Shown: positions 30,860 to 44,150 of the stretch, piece after piece
How the letters are laid out: each line of letters begins with the position of its first letter
How positions within the stretch are numbered: position 1 is the stretch's first letter
NCBI GenBank assembly: GCA_003255025.1
Contig: QANY01009110.1
Span: 930,001-994,000, forward strand
From: Datisca glomerata
Taxonomy: Eukaryota; Streptophyta; Magnoliopsida; Cucurbitales; Datiscaceae
Direction of reading: 5' to 3'
Length of the DNA: 64,000 nt
Program-made: the position numbers and the translations under genes
Notes under the pieces: generated by a model
What the model was told of the DNA's origin: nothing
The model's input: only the letters and a program-made list of their open reading frames with translations
Database searches by the model: none

Positions 30860-32640
30860 TACAATCTCGTATCCCCATGCCCTTCAGATGACCAAAAAAC
30901 ACTATATTGCTTAAAGTTTTCGTGAATGGATCAGTCAGCTTGTTGACTGTCAATTTTTGTGTTACTACAACATCTCCACGCTGAACAATTTCTCTTATCA
31001 GGTGATATTTACGCTCTATATGTTTGGATCCTTGGTTCCTTCGAATTCGCTACAGCCTCACTGTTATCACAATAAAATGTCATGGGCTTGTCAACTTCTA
31101 AAAACACTCCCAAAGTGTTTCAAAACTTTCTAAGCCATGCAACCTCCTTAGTAGTTTCATAAACTGCCACATATTCAACATCCATGGTAGAATCAGCAAT
31201 GCAAGATTGATTGATGCTTCTCCATATAACTACTCCACCATTCAAGATGAATACGGATCCTGAAGTAGACCTCCTAGAATACTTCCTTTTAGGATGAATT
31301 CAGGTCAGTACCTGAATTGTAGTTCCTTCTTCTCCTAAGATACTTAGGGATATGCTTGACAATATTCCAATGCCCGATTCCTGGATTAGATTGAGAACGA
31401 CTCACCACGCCCAGCGCGTAGCAAATGTTTGGCCTAGTGCAAAACATCACGTACATGAGACTTCCTACGGCTGAGGCATAGGGAATATTTCCCATGTCTT
31501 CCTCTTCTTGAGGAGTCTTGGGAGACTGCTCCTTGGAGAGGCTGACTTCATACCTGAAAGGAAGATATCCCTTCTTGGAGTCTTGGATATTGAAGTGATC
31601 CATCACCTTATTAATATAAGAAGCATGAGACAGATCTAGTTGTTTGTTCTTCCGATCCTAAAAGATCTTAATACCTAGGACAAAGGCAGCTTCTCCAAAA
31701 TCCTTCATATAAAATTACTTTGAAAGTCAAATCTTGACTTCAAATAATTTTTCTACATCATTCTCAATTAGTAGAATATCATCTACGTACAAGACTAGAA
31801 AAACCATTTTTCCTTTGTATATTAGACTATACACACATGGTTCGTCCACTAACTATTCAAAATCAAAGTTCTTGACAGTTTTGTCGAATCAAATATTCCA
31901 CGACCATGATACTTGCTTAAGTCTATAAATGGACTTCAACAGATCACAATATTTTCCCTCTTAGTCTTTCTCTATAAATCTGTCTGGTTGAGCCATATAA
32001 ATGTGCTCTTCAAGATTGTCATTCAGAAAAGCAGTCTTGACTTTCATATACCAGATTTCATAATCGAGGACATCAGAAATTGACAGGAGGATTCAGAAGG
32101 ATTTAAGCATGGCTACTAGCGAGAAGTTATCCTCATAGTCTATACATTCCTTTTGAGTGTAGCTCTTGGCTACTAGCCTAGCTTGGAATATCTCCACATT
32201 CCCATTCGGACCTCACTTTTTCTTATAGATTTTACACCCTACAAGTTTTACCCCTTCAGGAGGATCTACAAGTTTCCAGACTTCGTTCGAGTACATTGAA
32301 TATATCTCAACGTTTATGTATTCTTGCCATATGTTTGCTTCAGGACCATCTATGACCTTTAAGTAGGAGACAGGTTCATCATGATCCTTATCTGAGACTG
32401 CTATTAAGACATCTCCATAAGACATGTACCTGTCAGGATGTCTCACAACCCTCCCACTACGTCGAGGCTCCATAGGCTCTCCCCCCACCCGTGGTTCTTC
32501 CATTATTAAATCAGAAACAATTCCTGATTGGGGAGTCAATGTCCTCTCACTCAATAATTCCTCTAGCAAAAGAATGTTTCTCGACATCACACTTCTTATA
32601 TAGTCTTCTTTAAGAAAATGTGCATTCATGCTTACAAATA
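30860..32640 (-). pseudogene. Copia reverse transcriptase and RNase H of element E
   Basis: Minus strand: RRSGRVVRHPDRYM (pre-RT), MYSNEVWKLVDPPEGVKLVG (RT start), then after frame breaks LYVDDILLIENDV with the catalytic YVDD intact at 31778-31789. RNase H follows: IPYASAVGSLMYVMFCTRPNI, EAEYVAVYETTKEVAWLRKF and CDNSEAVANSKEPR near 31050. It ends just before the polypurine tract. Several stops and shifts (about 32210, 31930, 31640, 31280). It is better kept than the copy in element C but still dead. Confidence 0.9.
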
Positions 32641-33385
32641 TTTTCTTGCCAACCGAACTATAAAAGACATACCCTTCATTCCATTAGGACATCCTACAAA
32701 CATGTATAATTATGATTGACTGACCAACGTCTGTATTCTATTTCAGAACATGTGCTGGGCACCTCCATATTCTGTAGTGGTTAATGGACGACTTTCATCC
32801 ATTCCATCTTTCATATGGCATGCCAGGCACCATCTTTGATGAAACTTGGTTCAAAATGTATGTTGTTGTTTCCAATGCATATCCCTAGAATGAATCTAGA
32901 ATGGATGAGTAACTCATCGTGGATCTAACCATATCCATCAGAGTTTTATTTCTTCTCTCTAACACACCATTCTGTTCTGGAGTGTCAGATGCTGTAAGGT
33001 GAGAAAAAATACATTCTTTCTTAAGAAAGTCTTCAAACTCTCCTAGCAAGTATTCTCCAGCACGATTAGATCGTAGCGTTTTGATTTATTTTTTTAATTT
33101 ATTTACGACCATAGCCTTGTATTCTTTGAAATTTTCAAAGGTTTCAGACTTTTGGTGCATTAGATAAACATGTAACAAATATGAGTAGTCATCAATGAAA
33201 GTTACAAAATATTTATAACCTCCTCTTGCTTGGATATTCAATTACCCACATACCTCAGTATGTACGAGTTCAAGGCATTGAGTGGCTCTTTCACCCTTCG
33301 TTGAAAAGGGTCTCTTAGTCATTTTACCTTCTATATAAGATTCACATGTGGGTAGTGATCCCACACTTTAATTTTGCAATGGACC
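32641..33385 (-). pseudogene. Copia integrase of element E
   Basis: Minus strand: KDGPLQN, LPTCESYIEGKMTKRPFS (end of the zinc-binding part; the usual second Cys of CESC reads Tyr), LELVHTEVCG (first catalytic Asp changed to Glu), ARGGYKYFVTFIDDYSYL, RSNRAGEYLLGEFEDFL (second Asp changed to Asn), DTPEQNGVLERRNKTLMDM (Glu kept) and YALETTTYILN. Stops occur at intervals. Two of three DDE residues are lost. The N-terminal zinc part is largely removed by the deletion that joins it to gag at about 33388. Confidence 0.88.
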
Positions 33386-33387
33386 AT

Positions 33388-34084
33388 CCTTTTTAAGTCT
33401 TTGGACCTATCCTGTGTTTCTTTTTAGCACTAGAGGTGAAAGGCTTGCTTTCAGTAAAGTTCACCTCTTCAGTCTTCCTCTTACCCTTCAGAAACAGGGT
33501 CTTAGCAGCTTGCAGTTCCTTCATCAGGCCAGGATGTGAGTACCTCAACTTATTCATCGAGTAATTTAAGTTTGAAGTTTTCAAAAGTGTCAGGTAAAGT
33601 CTCAAGGATCATATCAACTTATGTCTCGCCATCTATTTCAGCACTCATGATCTCTATCGCATTCTGATACTAATGATCGACATCATATGTTCTCTGACAG
33701 GAGTTCCAGGTTTCACCTTGTAGTTCATGAAGTTTTGCATAGTAGCCTGTTTTGCTTGATGGCCACGATCTCCCAACATTTAAGTGATGTTCAACATCAT
33801 ATCAGCGACAGTTTCTATGTTCTGATGCTGTTGTTGCAACACATTGTTAATAGAAGCCAAGATGTAACATCTGACGATCTCATCAGAATGCAGTCAAGAA
33901 GCATAAGCATCATTTTTCTCTTGAGTCGATTCAGCAATAGGCTCAAGGGGACAAGGGGTGGTGAGCACGAACTTGTACTTTTCTACCGTCAGCACGATAT
34001 CAAGATTACATTTCCAATCCACGTAATTTTTACCAGTAAGTTTGTTCGCGTTTAAGATAGTTGAGAGAGGGGATATCGACATGA
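33388..34084 (-). pseudogene. Copia gag of element E, C-terminus deleted
   Basis: Minus strand from ATG at 34083: MSISPLSTILNANKLTGKNY, VDWKCNLDIVLTVEKYKFVL, TTPCPLEPIAESTQEKNDAY, followed with frame breaks by blocks matching element D gag, and SHPGLMKELQAAKTLFLKGK at about 33540. It stops after SSAKKKH, just where the Lys-rich linker should lead to the zinc knuckle; instead the reading continues into integrase. Compare element D (2940-3175), where linker and knuckle persist. Confidence 0.87.
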
Positions 34085-35821
34085 TTACTGAAAAGAATAA
34101 ATAAGGCGGTGTAAATAAATATAAATTATTTAGGAAAGTATGATACATGATGCACATACTTAAATATTTAAAAATTCAATAAAGAATATTTCTTCCATGA
34201 TGTTATGATCAACAATGATAGCTTGTCTCATCTCAGGACAATGTCCAAGCTACCTCTTATCATTTCGAGACTCCTCTCGTTTGGTTAATGCTTCTCAAGA
34301 TGTCACTACATTTAGCTCAACCAATCATCAATGGTTTTGGTCACCTTAGCCCCATTGACTAGCCCCTATGATGGATTCCAATGTGCTTCGGTCTAAGTGT
34401 TTAACCAACGAATCGACTTTAAAGATTGTCATGAACTAACCATCCATCTATGGACGCTCATACCTCACCACTTCCTTTACAAGCTTTAGTTTTCTAAGTA
34501 ACTCGATGACTCAAAGCGACATGATTCTCAAGTTTCTCCCACTGAAGAGAGAACCACTAGGGCGACTCTAAATAATTCCTCGTGCCACGATCAAGTTCAC
34601 GTTGAGGACCTTGAGAATGTTTCAATGTAACCGACCCACCCACTTAGTTTTTGGAAAAATGGATTTTTTGTTGTTTTTTCAAAAATTATAACTTTTTATT
34701 AATTTGGAAAAAACTAGTTTCGAAAATTATAAACTTTTATAAAAATGAAATCTCTATTTAAAATTTATAACTTTTATAATATTCTCATTGTACTTAAATT
34801 ATAACTCATTATAAATTAAACTACAATGATACATGTACATGCTACATGGCATTTTGATATTTACATGTCCATATTTCTATATGGCATGTTATATGATGAT
34901 GCGAGTTTAATAATAAATCATCCATTTAAAATTAACCTTCATATTGGCTCGTTTAAATAATAGTCTTCATGGTGTCTGTAATAGTCTATTTGTCTTTTAG
35001 GAAGTTCCACCAATTTTGCAACTCTTTACAACAGTGCAGTCTCAATTTCAAAATTCAAAATTTTGATCATAACCCTTTAATTAAAGAAAACTATTTTTCT
35101 AAATAAATAATCTCTTTAAAATCTTTTTTTTAATATTTAGAATACAAAAGATAAAAGATAAATAGATAATTTATTATCTTTTAAATTCAAAATTTAAAAG
35201 ATAAAGTAGATAAATGGATAATTTTCCTTTTGAATTCAAAATCCAAAAGATAAAAGGATAAAATAGATCATTATCTTTTGAATTAAAAATTCAAATGATA
35301 AATAAATAAAATTAGATAATTATCTTTTGAATTTTAATTATCTTTTATCCGTTTAAAATCTAAAATTTTAAAGATAAAATATGAGCTTAGGGTTTTTGCT
35401 AAACATCATAGGGTTCCCTAAACTCCCTAATTGTTATCGTTTAGGTTTTCACAAACCCTAGTCACCACGCAAGGAACGGTAGTGGACAGCAGGAGACGAC
35501 ACGGCACGGTGGCGAGTGGCGGCAGTGACCGGTGATGACAGTGATTTTGACGACAAATTTTTTAGGCAGCGTCGGATTACATGGAATTTAAAAAATATAT
35601 AATTTTTGCAAATAAATAAATTTCATATAATCGTATGACTCAATTTTAGTGTACATCAATTATATAATTGAGAAAGAAAACACCTAGAGTCAATAGGTAT
35701 GAATACATTCATAAAACACATTCAAAACAAATTTTGAATCTAGCATACAAAAATATGCCAATATAACAACATCGAACGATACAAACGTTTAATAATAGAA
35801 TATGCATAATCAATAAATCAA
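34085..35821 (-). other. Untranslated leader of element E
   Basis: About 1.7 kb, homologous to the leader of element D. At 35135-35375 a degenerate ~45-50 bp motif ('aaaagataaaatagataa...ttttgaattcaaaa', split here) is repeated three to four times. A GC-richer piece lies at 35460-35560. No gene is seen. Confidence 0.7.
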
Positions 35822-35834
35822 GGCTCTGATACCA
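35822..35834 (-). other. Primer-binding site, initiator tRNA-Met
   Basis: TGGTATCAGAGCC on the minus strand, two bases from the LTR end at 35837. Identical to the site of element D. Confidence 0.94.
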
Positions 35835-35836
35835 AT

Positions 35837-37691
35837 TGTTGGATCGGATTTTAAAAATTTGAGGAAAAATCATTGAACCATGAACGGTTCGTGGGCGGAA
35901 TATAAATTTTTTTTACATAAACTAATTTAAATCATATTAAATATTAAAACCATACATCCGATTATGCATACAAAGTTAAACATATTCAAAATATGTATGA
36001 ACGATTTATACCTTTTCATTGGTGGAATCCTATTAATCGTCTCACGTTCTTCGTTTTTCGAAAAACTTGAACCAGTCTTCACACCAACAACCACTAGTAG
36101 AATTCAGAAGTATATCTCGCTAGGACGTCTTTAGAAACTGAGTGTGGGCTCTCAAAATAACTAAGAAAGAAAAATCAAATTTTTCTCTTCCTCTGGTGAT
36201 TTCGGTGGCAACAATAACAGGGGGAGAGAAATATATTTTCTGTTCTGTATGATTAGGGTTATGTCAACACATTTAGAAAGGCAACCCTAATGTCATCTCT
36301 TATATATGTTTATAGAATTTTCACATATACTCCTATATTCCAAATTGATAAGAATTCACCCTCATATTATTAGCTTGCCAAAAATTGCATCTCCAAAAGT
36401 CAATATTGTGTCCAAATTCATCAATTCAAAATTTAAAATTCAAAATTGATCTCCATCAATTAATTTCTCTTCTTTACTAATTATCTAATCATTAGAAAAT
36501 AATAAATTAATTTGAACATCAATTAATTACTCTTCATTAATTAAGTGACAACACTCATTACATGTGGATTCAGGAAATACATCTTAACCCCAAAACACAT
36601 TTTTGTCCAACTGATGTTGTTTCTTCTATTCATGTCCTCATGAACTACTCCTGAGACTTAATGGGCCCACATGAATAAAGCTATAGGATTCAAATATCCA
36701 GTGAATTTATCTCTATAAATTTCTGACCAATTTTATCATGACATCGTACGACTCCACTATTGTTCTAATGCCGAATCAACTCTCGATTCATGCACGCTAC
36801 ATTTTCTGTTGGTGAAGATAAACACTTTTATTTCATGGTTCACATAATATTTTAACATACCACCCTTCATGAATATTAGTAACAAGAGAGAGATATAAAA
36901 TTGCCATTTTACCCCTCTTGTTATTATTTTCTTAACTCATTTATTGACTGTAAATAAGAAAAATATAATAGTGAATTGTCTCATACAATTCCCCTTCTCT
37001 CATTCAATGATACATTTCATCGAGTACCTGACCAAGTTAATTTATTCATACATCTATCAATAAAACATAAAGTGATATTGTTGCATTTTACAATTTAAAC
37101 ACAAAATTTCATATCTGTGAATCACGCAACTCCAATATAGTTGAATCACGATCCCAACAACTGAGATATTGTTCGACAATTCGAACTCACTCATTTGATG
37201 TATCAAAAATCGTAATGAACTAGGTCAAGTTTCGTATTTGCCTCAGGATTAAGGTAATTATGAAAATATCCTTAAGGTGTAACATGTAGATTTGAAACTA
37301 GATAAACAATTTTACTCCAAACTTATTAGTTACCGGTCTATCCAGCATGTTTCATAACATGTCTAGGTCAATCGTTAGAGTCTTCACTCATATGCCACAA
37401 GACCGACATCATTTTCTTCAACCTAACAGTCATAATCGGACTTGATTGCGCAATCGATCCTAAGACTGCAAATAACATTCTGAACTATTTCAAAAGAGTT
37501 TGTCTAGAAGACCATTCATTCTTTATTCTTTTTACGTTGACAATAATTCCATACTTGAGTAAATTATAAACACACATTAATTAATAGAAAAACTTTCATT
37601 CATTCATTCATTCATAATCTAAAATGTCAGAGAAATAACTAAATACTCATAAATAGCTATTACACCATGTTTTATTAATATAATTTCAACA
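35837..37691 (-). repeat. 5' LTR of element E
   Basis: 1855 bp; plus reading TGTTGGATCGG...TTTCAACA. It matches the 3' LTR of E throughout, with scattered substitutions. No conserved coding sequence is found inside. Confidence 0.92.
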
Positions 37692-40600
37692 GGTGAGTCA
37701 CGATGATGGTGTCGGGAAGGGGAAGGAGAAGGGAAAATTTAGGGATTTAGGTTTTTTTAGTTTTTAGTGTAAATTAGTTTATTTAGTATTTTTTAGTTAT
37801 TAATAATTTTAATTTGAGTTTTAATTTAATTAAAAAAATCTATTAGTTTTTATCAGAAGTTAGTGAAGAGGGGTATTTTCTGAAATGCCCCTGAGATAAA
37901 CCGCCGAGAATATTTTTTCGAATGTGTGTCATTGCTGCACGCCAATTTTTTTGTATACATTAAAAAAATTATGTATTTACATCCCTTAAATAACTTATTG
38001 ACATCTCGTATAAAAAATGATTTCTTATTTTAGTAATTAATTTATTGACGTAACTAATTTATTGACTTAATTAGTTTATTGATGTAACTAATTTATTAAT
38101 TTATTTAATTTATTTACATAACTAATATATATTACGCAGGATAAATGAACATGACTGATTTTTTGACACTATTGTTCATGTTTTAACTGGCATTGCATGT
38201 AATGATTAAATTGTGGCAGCTAATGCTTGCGCAATATTTTTTTAATAAAAATGGGGCTGCTTGCATTCTCATTGCTTTGAGAGTTTGCATTCTGATTGTT
38301 GCGTGAGCTTTTGGCTGGCGCGACAATCAATAAAATTGCGTTGTTTTGAGAATTTGCATTCTGATTGTTGCCTGAGCTTTTGGCTGGCGCAACAATCAAT
38401 AAAATTGCGCCAACTTTAATATATATATAATAAATAATTGATTGCGCCAACTTTAATATATATAATAAATAAGAGTTGCTTTACGCAACCCAAGGTGTAA
38501 TAGTAAAAAAATATATAAATACGCAAGAACAAAAGGTCGTGAGATAATTTCATATTCAAGATTCACCAGCAAAAAAAAAACAGTAATTCTTTGCTAAAAA
38601 AAATTATCCGCCGATTTTCTGACCATGAGTATTGAATCATGTAATTTTCACTAGCCAAAATGACCAGCGCCAAATTAGAATGTTAGTTGCATGACTTAAG
38701 TGCACTGTCGATCTCACTTGTTTATGTTGTGTGACATCTAACTCGGTGGAAAAATTAGAAAATAGGATCACTTTTTATTGTTTTAAAAAATAATTCAAAA
38801 ATTGTTTATTTGTATAAATGATCGATTTTCATTTCTTCTTTCTCTTTTCGTGTCTGCATCTTTCTTCTCTCACTTAATGTTTGCATATTTCTTATCTCCC
38901 TTTATCTCAACATCTTTCTTCTTTCTCTTCGCCTTCGTCTCCCCCCTTCGTCTTTACTTCTTTCTTCTATGTCTCTTTCTTCTTCATTCGACTTCTCCCT
39001 TCGTGATCTGTTTTTAGGTCTCGTGATCTATTTTTTTGTTTGATGTGTTTTTTATTTTATGGATTTATCATCAATTTGTTATATAATTACACCCGTAATT
39101 ATACTTATCATTATATCATCTATAGACGTATGATATACTCAAATACCTTCAAAAATACTCATTACCTATAAATTTTTTGAAAGATTTTTCAAATAATATT
39201 TGTTGATGGAGTTGTATTAATATTATCACTCATATACTCAAAGAATTATTTTTTTTAATGACTATTATCGAAATAAACTTTCATATGTGATGGAAGAGTT
39301 TATTGTTATTTTTATAGATTTTATTTAGATTTTTTATGTTTTTATTTTGGAAATAATAGATTGAAGGGAAGTTACTGTATTTAACCATTTTCAAGGAATT
39401 TTGATCGGTGTGGTTGAGTTAAAACGGTTATGGTATGTTTTGATTTTCAAATAATGCCAATTAATTATTTCCTAATTTCTAGTGTCTATCAATTATGCAT
39501 ATCAATTATATACCAATGATATACCCACAAAAATATCAAACATGTCATATATAGATGAAGGTCAATTTAATTCAAAATTATTGTCTGATTATGAAACCTG
39601 CTATTTAACTAAATCTATTGAAAACTTGCTATTTTTTAAAGCACCCCTTAAAATTGTCTATTAAATGTAAAATTTTCCAAGAGTTTACTCGATTGCATGG
39701 AGTTAAAAAATTGCAGTACGTAAAATGCAGCATTTTAAACACATGAGCGATGAAAGAAATATTGACACACCATATTATTCAAAACAATTAATAGATATTA
39801 TGAAAAATTACACAGACTTCTCATGTAGTTTGATTAAATTACACAGATATCTCCTCTATATTTGATAATTACACAGACTTCGCATGTACTTCACATTCTT
39901 TAACACCAGTTACATTGAAACGGAAATGTCCAATACTCCTATCCACAATTTAATCTAAACTACCACTACCTAAGCAATTCAATGCATAACAATGCCAAAC
40001 GATACTAATATAATCTAGATATATTCCTTTTCATCTAAAATTATCCAAAATCATCAAAACATCACTATTTTAATCAAAAAACCGTTTAATCAAGAGAATG
40101 ACTCTAAGACAGCTATCTAAGCAGAAATAAGCACACATGCTAACAAGTAATTTCTCAGTATGATGAAAGTTTGTGCTATTTCAACGTTTCCAATTGCAAT
40201 TAAGCACAACAAATTAGAAACAAGAAAAATTTCTAAGTGGGTAAAACATAAAATAAAATTGCAGAAATAATACTTACCAGAAACTCAAAACAAGCAAGAA
40301 TCAAACCAAAAGGCAAAAAAAAAAATCTTCGAATTTTAAATGAAATATAGGAAAAATATATTACACGAAAGTTTAGGAAATTAACTAAACGAGGAAAACT
40401 TTGTAAAAAAAAAAAAGGGTGGCTAGCGCAGGGCTTCAGACTGGTTTGGTTCTACAGTTTGGGTAAGAAATTGGGTAAGAAGACGACGGAAAAGAGGGGC
40501 CAAATAATTACTAACCGAATCAAAACAAAACAAGAATGCAAAAATTAGCAGAACTTCACACAAGGCTAACAGCAAGAATGCAAAAATATTTAGCAGTTAT

Positions 40601-40892
40601 TCACACAAAACTAAAAGAAAGAATGCAAAAATTAGCACAATAACTAACAGTAAAAAAAATGCGGAAGAAGACCGTGGATGGGGTGCGCGGAGCACGTGGT
40701 TGTGGGTGGGGTGCCCAGAGATCATGGTCGTGGGTGGGCTGGTGGCGGAGATCGTGGGTGATTTCTCTCCCCCGACAGTAGGGTGCTGGGATTTCGTTAG
40801 GTTGGGCGTGAGTGGGTTAGGGTTTGTGAGTGTTTTGTAGTGGATTGGGTATTTTTCAGTTTTCAATAAAAACTTAATAGAAGTGGGTGGAG
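37692..40892. other. Non-coding DNA with short tandem repeats
   Basis: No gene was recognised. Seen in it: degenerate ~22-bp repeats of a 'taatttattgacgtaac' type at about 38020-38120; a 70-bp direct duplication at about 38283-38340 and 38355-38411 ('gattgttgc', 'gagcttttggctggcgc') followed by two copies of 'attgcgccaactttaatata' (38404 and 38441); a pyrimidine-rich stretch at 38820-39020; an A12 run at 40408; and three copies of 'aagaatgcaaaaat' at 40530-40640. The 89-residue minus frame at 40597-40866 sits in a GTGGGTGGGGTG-rich repeat and is not believed. Confidence 0.6.
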
Positions 40893-42724
40893 AATGCTCT
40901 CAAACCATGTATATTTTGATATGATATTTAAAAAAATTATTTTTTTTATAATTATTTTTTTAAATTGTTATTGAATAATTTATATAAATATTTAAAAATT
41001 CTATATTTATTAATGAAACTATGATCTTGTATTAATACTAGAGGATTAAGATCATAGATAATAAATAAAATTGTCAATAACATATTAAAGTATGAAATAT
41101 TTAATGAATGGTTACTAGTACGGCTCACTAAGCATTATGAATGCGTGTGATGTAGATCTGAATCATTGATATATATAGACACCTAAGATACTTTATATAA
41201 TGAGGTTATATATGACATGACCAATGTGAATTAATATATTTATTAACGTGAAGTTTATCATAAAGATTTAATATACATCAATTCGATGATCATATGTAGA
41301 TTAGTCTGAATCATGAGTAGGCAGGAACTCATATGCATGTCTACTGGATCTTTTGATCACTCGTTAGGGTTAGTTTGTTAATTAGGCTAGTGACTTTCAT
41401 TTTAGAGATTCAGTGATGTGGATGACTAGGGACATGATCTTACAAGATTCAGAATCTAAGATTTCCTAATGGATCGTATATTGGTTCTCTTAAATGTTAA
41501 TTCTGGAATTGAATGGTTATTGAGCTCAAATTTATAATAAGATTATAAATTAGTCATTCACTAGTGGATTAATGGTACTTAAGGATAAAGAGATAATTAG
41601 AAGGAAAAAATGGTAATTTTGATCAATTATAATTTACGAACCAATAATTGGAGGACAGAACTACATGAAATGATTATGTCAGTGGACTACATGAAAATAC
41701 TCTGTAAATATATTTTATAATCTCTAATAGTGCAATTCCATATTTATAGTGGAGTAATAATAGAAAAACAAATAAGTTAGTTGATAGGGATAATCAAATA
41801 TGTTAATTTTAAATTAATTGATTTTTAGATAATTATTTTATTAAAATAAATATTTAATTCACAGTAATTACCACGTGTCAATCACTGATAGGGTATTAAA
41901 AATTGACATGGATTACTGTGGTGCCACGTGGCACTACAGTAGTGAGTGTGCAACACTGTGATGCCGCATTACACTACAGTGGTGTCGTGAGGCACTTTGC
42001 TGGCTCAAGGCACACTGCAGTGGGTCCCACTGTAATTGATAATTTTATAATTAAATATTATTTCAGTTTATCCCTAAAAATTTGATACGCCATTATCTAG
42101 AATATATACATATATTATTCTAATGGCCTGGGTGGTTGGAAGAATAGGAGAGAATCAGTTGGTCAAATAATCAATTTGTCAATCAAGAGTTGAATTGAGA
42201 ACACGATTGGTGTCAGAGAGATTTTCTTCTGTGATTAAACGTTAATCAAATCTCTAAAGAATAATCATCATTTTTTAGAGAATCGTCTCACTAAAGTCAT
42301 TCTTAGTAAATTTTTAGATCTCATGTGTTGACAACATCTAGAGATAGAAAACGTATCTCATAATATTCTATGTACCCACACACGTCCTAGTGAGTTGATG
42401 ATTGACTGGGAAGGTCGTGGTGTGGATCTTGGAGTCTAGTGATCGTTGGAACGATTTCATGGGAATGAAGGATCGATCGATTTTTGCAAGGACACTTGAT
42501 ATAGACTACAAGATGTATGTGATTCATAATCTTGTATGTTGTAGATTTAACTTTTAAGTATATAATGGATCGTGATTGGTTGAAAAAGAGTTTTCAATAA
42601 AAGTTTTATTTGGTTATCGTGACATGGTGCAAGTTTTATTTTATTAAAAGATTCATTTTTTTATTAAAAGTTTAATTTTTTTTAAAGGTCACGTGCCTCC
42701 ACGCTTCTGCTGCAATGACCAGTA
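40893..42724 (+). repeat. C-family copia LTR, plus orientation, 5' end truncated
   Basis: It begins at 'atgctctcaaacc', about a dozen bases inside the LTR start seen in element C, and ends at GACCAGTA (CCAACA equivalent). It carries the G-box palindrome with CACGTG at 41925-41930 and GTGGGTCCCAC near 42020. Its 3' end abuts the integrase core of G2. Compared with 386-2605 it lacks part of the central region (about 41765 joins segments that are separate in the other copies). Confidence 0.82.
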
Positions 42725-43400
42725 TAGGTATGGGATCCCCCAGATCTTGGTATCTAACAATGAACTTCAGTTCACTGGGAGCTTGGTAAGAATATTTTGT
42801 AAAGATCTGAAAATCATGAATCGCTTCTCCACGCCTTACTACCCCCAGGGGAACGTATAAATGAAAAGATCAAACCGAGTCATACTTGATAACGTGAAGA
42901 AGTGTTTGGAATCCGTAAAAGGAAAATGGCTAGAAGAGCTACCCGCAGTCCTATGGGCATACAGAATGACCCCGAGTGAAACAACGGGAGAAACCCCATT
43001 TGCATTATCATACGGAGCATAAGCGGTCATCCCCGTAGAAATTGGAAGCCCTACCATCCAGGTCTGAAGTAAACGAACAAAAAATGGAGAGCTCTTGAAA
43101 AACGATCTCGATGATCTAGAGGGAAGAAGATAGGTGACCCTGATCAGAATGGCCTGTTACAATAAGAAAAGAAGATTTTATTTCCAGAAAAAATTTAAGG
43201 AAGCGAGAATTGAAACCAGGAGATTCTGTCCTCAAAAAAATTTTCAAAATGAAGGAAAGCTCGGGCCAACATGGGAAGGACCGTATATCATCCGTAAAAT
43301 AGGAGGAAGCGGATATTACCACTTGGAGGTAGGAGAAGGAACAAAATTGCAGAAACCATGGAACACAATTCATCTGAAAAAAAAATTGTGTAAAGGATGT
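42725..43400 (+). pseudogene. Gypsy integrase of G2, C-terminal two thirds
   Basis: Plus strand: YGIPQILVSNNELQFTGSL (second catalytic region; SDNGxQF reads SNNELQF, so the Asp is replaced by Asn), [61 protein letters not shown], then FQNEGKLGPTWEGPYIIRKI and KPWNTIHLKKKLC. Two or more stops interrupt it (before MKRSN at about 42860 and near 43130). The last block is the same as the severed piece of G1 at 13069-13263, which confirms both. Not functional. Confidence 0.9.
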
Positions 43401-43506
43401 AAAAGACCCATTATAATGAGACATCTTTCCCGTACTTTTTTTTCTTGCAAAGACTTTCCATTTAAAAAAAAGCGTTGAACTTCTTTCCTCAGCCATACTA
43501 TTACTA

Positions 43507-43812
43507 AAAAAGGAACTAAGGGCATTAAAAAGTCATTGGGAAGGGCAACTCATAAGTCATACTCCTAAAATGAACTAAGAGCATTAAAAAACCCTTGGGA
43601 GAGGCAGTTCATAAGCCTTATTCCCAAAAGAAACTAAGAGCATTAAAAAGTCTTTTGGATGGACAGTTCATAAGTCCTACTCCTATAAGGAACTAAGGGC
43701 ATCAAAAAGTTCTTGGGAGGGGCAGTTCATAAGTCATACTCCCACAAAGAACTTAGGGCATTAAAAGTCATTGGGAGGGACAGTTCATAAGTTCTACTCT
43801 CTAAAAAAATTA
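43507..43812 (+). repeat. ~61-bp tandem repeats of G2 (about 5 copies)
   Basis: The unit holds 'gaactaagggcattaaaaag' then 'gggaggggcagttcataagt'. It starts about 100 bp after the integrase stop. It is homologous to the reverse complement of the G1 array at 12785-13068. Confidence 0.88.
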
Positions 43813-44150
43813 AGTATATTAACTGGATAAGGAGGAATCATGGATATAGACAACTCCAAACCCTCCTTGCAGTAAAAAGAAAGGAGGTTTCAAAACCCAA
43901 CAGATGAAAAGAGGAAACAGACGAAAAATGTGAACGCACTCTTACCTAAACATTCCTTGAAATAAGCTTCCTGTTATTTAATAAAGGATTAGGTAAACTT
44001 ATAACTCTATTACCTTTTATACTTGTGGAAGTTTACGAAGGGAAAAATCAATTAACTAAAAAGGATAGTAAACAAAAACATATTGAGGGAAAAAGTCATT
44101 TCATTTAAAGCTAGAAAATTACAGTAGAAAAGAAAGGGTGCTAATTTTTC
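43813..44150. other. G2 interval between repeats and hAT insertion
   Basis: No gene is seen. It corresponds to the 3' flank of aORF-2 and to 12391-12784 in G1. Bases 44143-44150 (AATTTTTC) are the left target duplication of the hAT element. Confidence 0.55.

Larger units (their letters stand above)
28973..37691 (-). mobile_element. Ty1/copia element E with both LTRs
   Basis: 8719 bp. Minus-strand order: 5' LTR (35837-37691), primer-binding site (35822-35834), leader, gag, integrase, reverse transcriptase and RNase H, polypurine tract and 3' LTR (28973-30831). The zinc knuckle and protease are deleted. Same family as element D. Because the 3' LTR is followed by another primer-binding site and leader, E is part of a former tandem array rather than a simple insertion, and no target duplication can be found. 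Non-functional. Confidence 0.92.

Noticed and set aside
40597..40866. 89-residue minus frame with a hydrophobic C-terminus
   Set aside because: Low-complexity GTGGGTGGGGTG-type repeats explain the composition; no motif, no neighbour and no second copy supports it.
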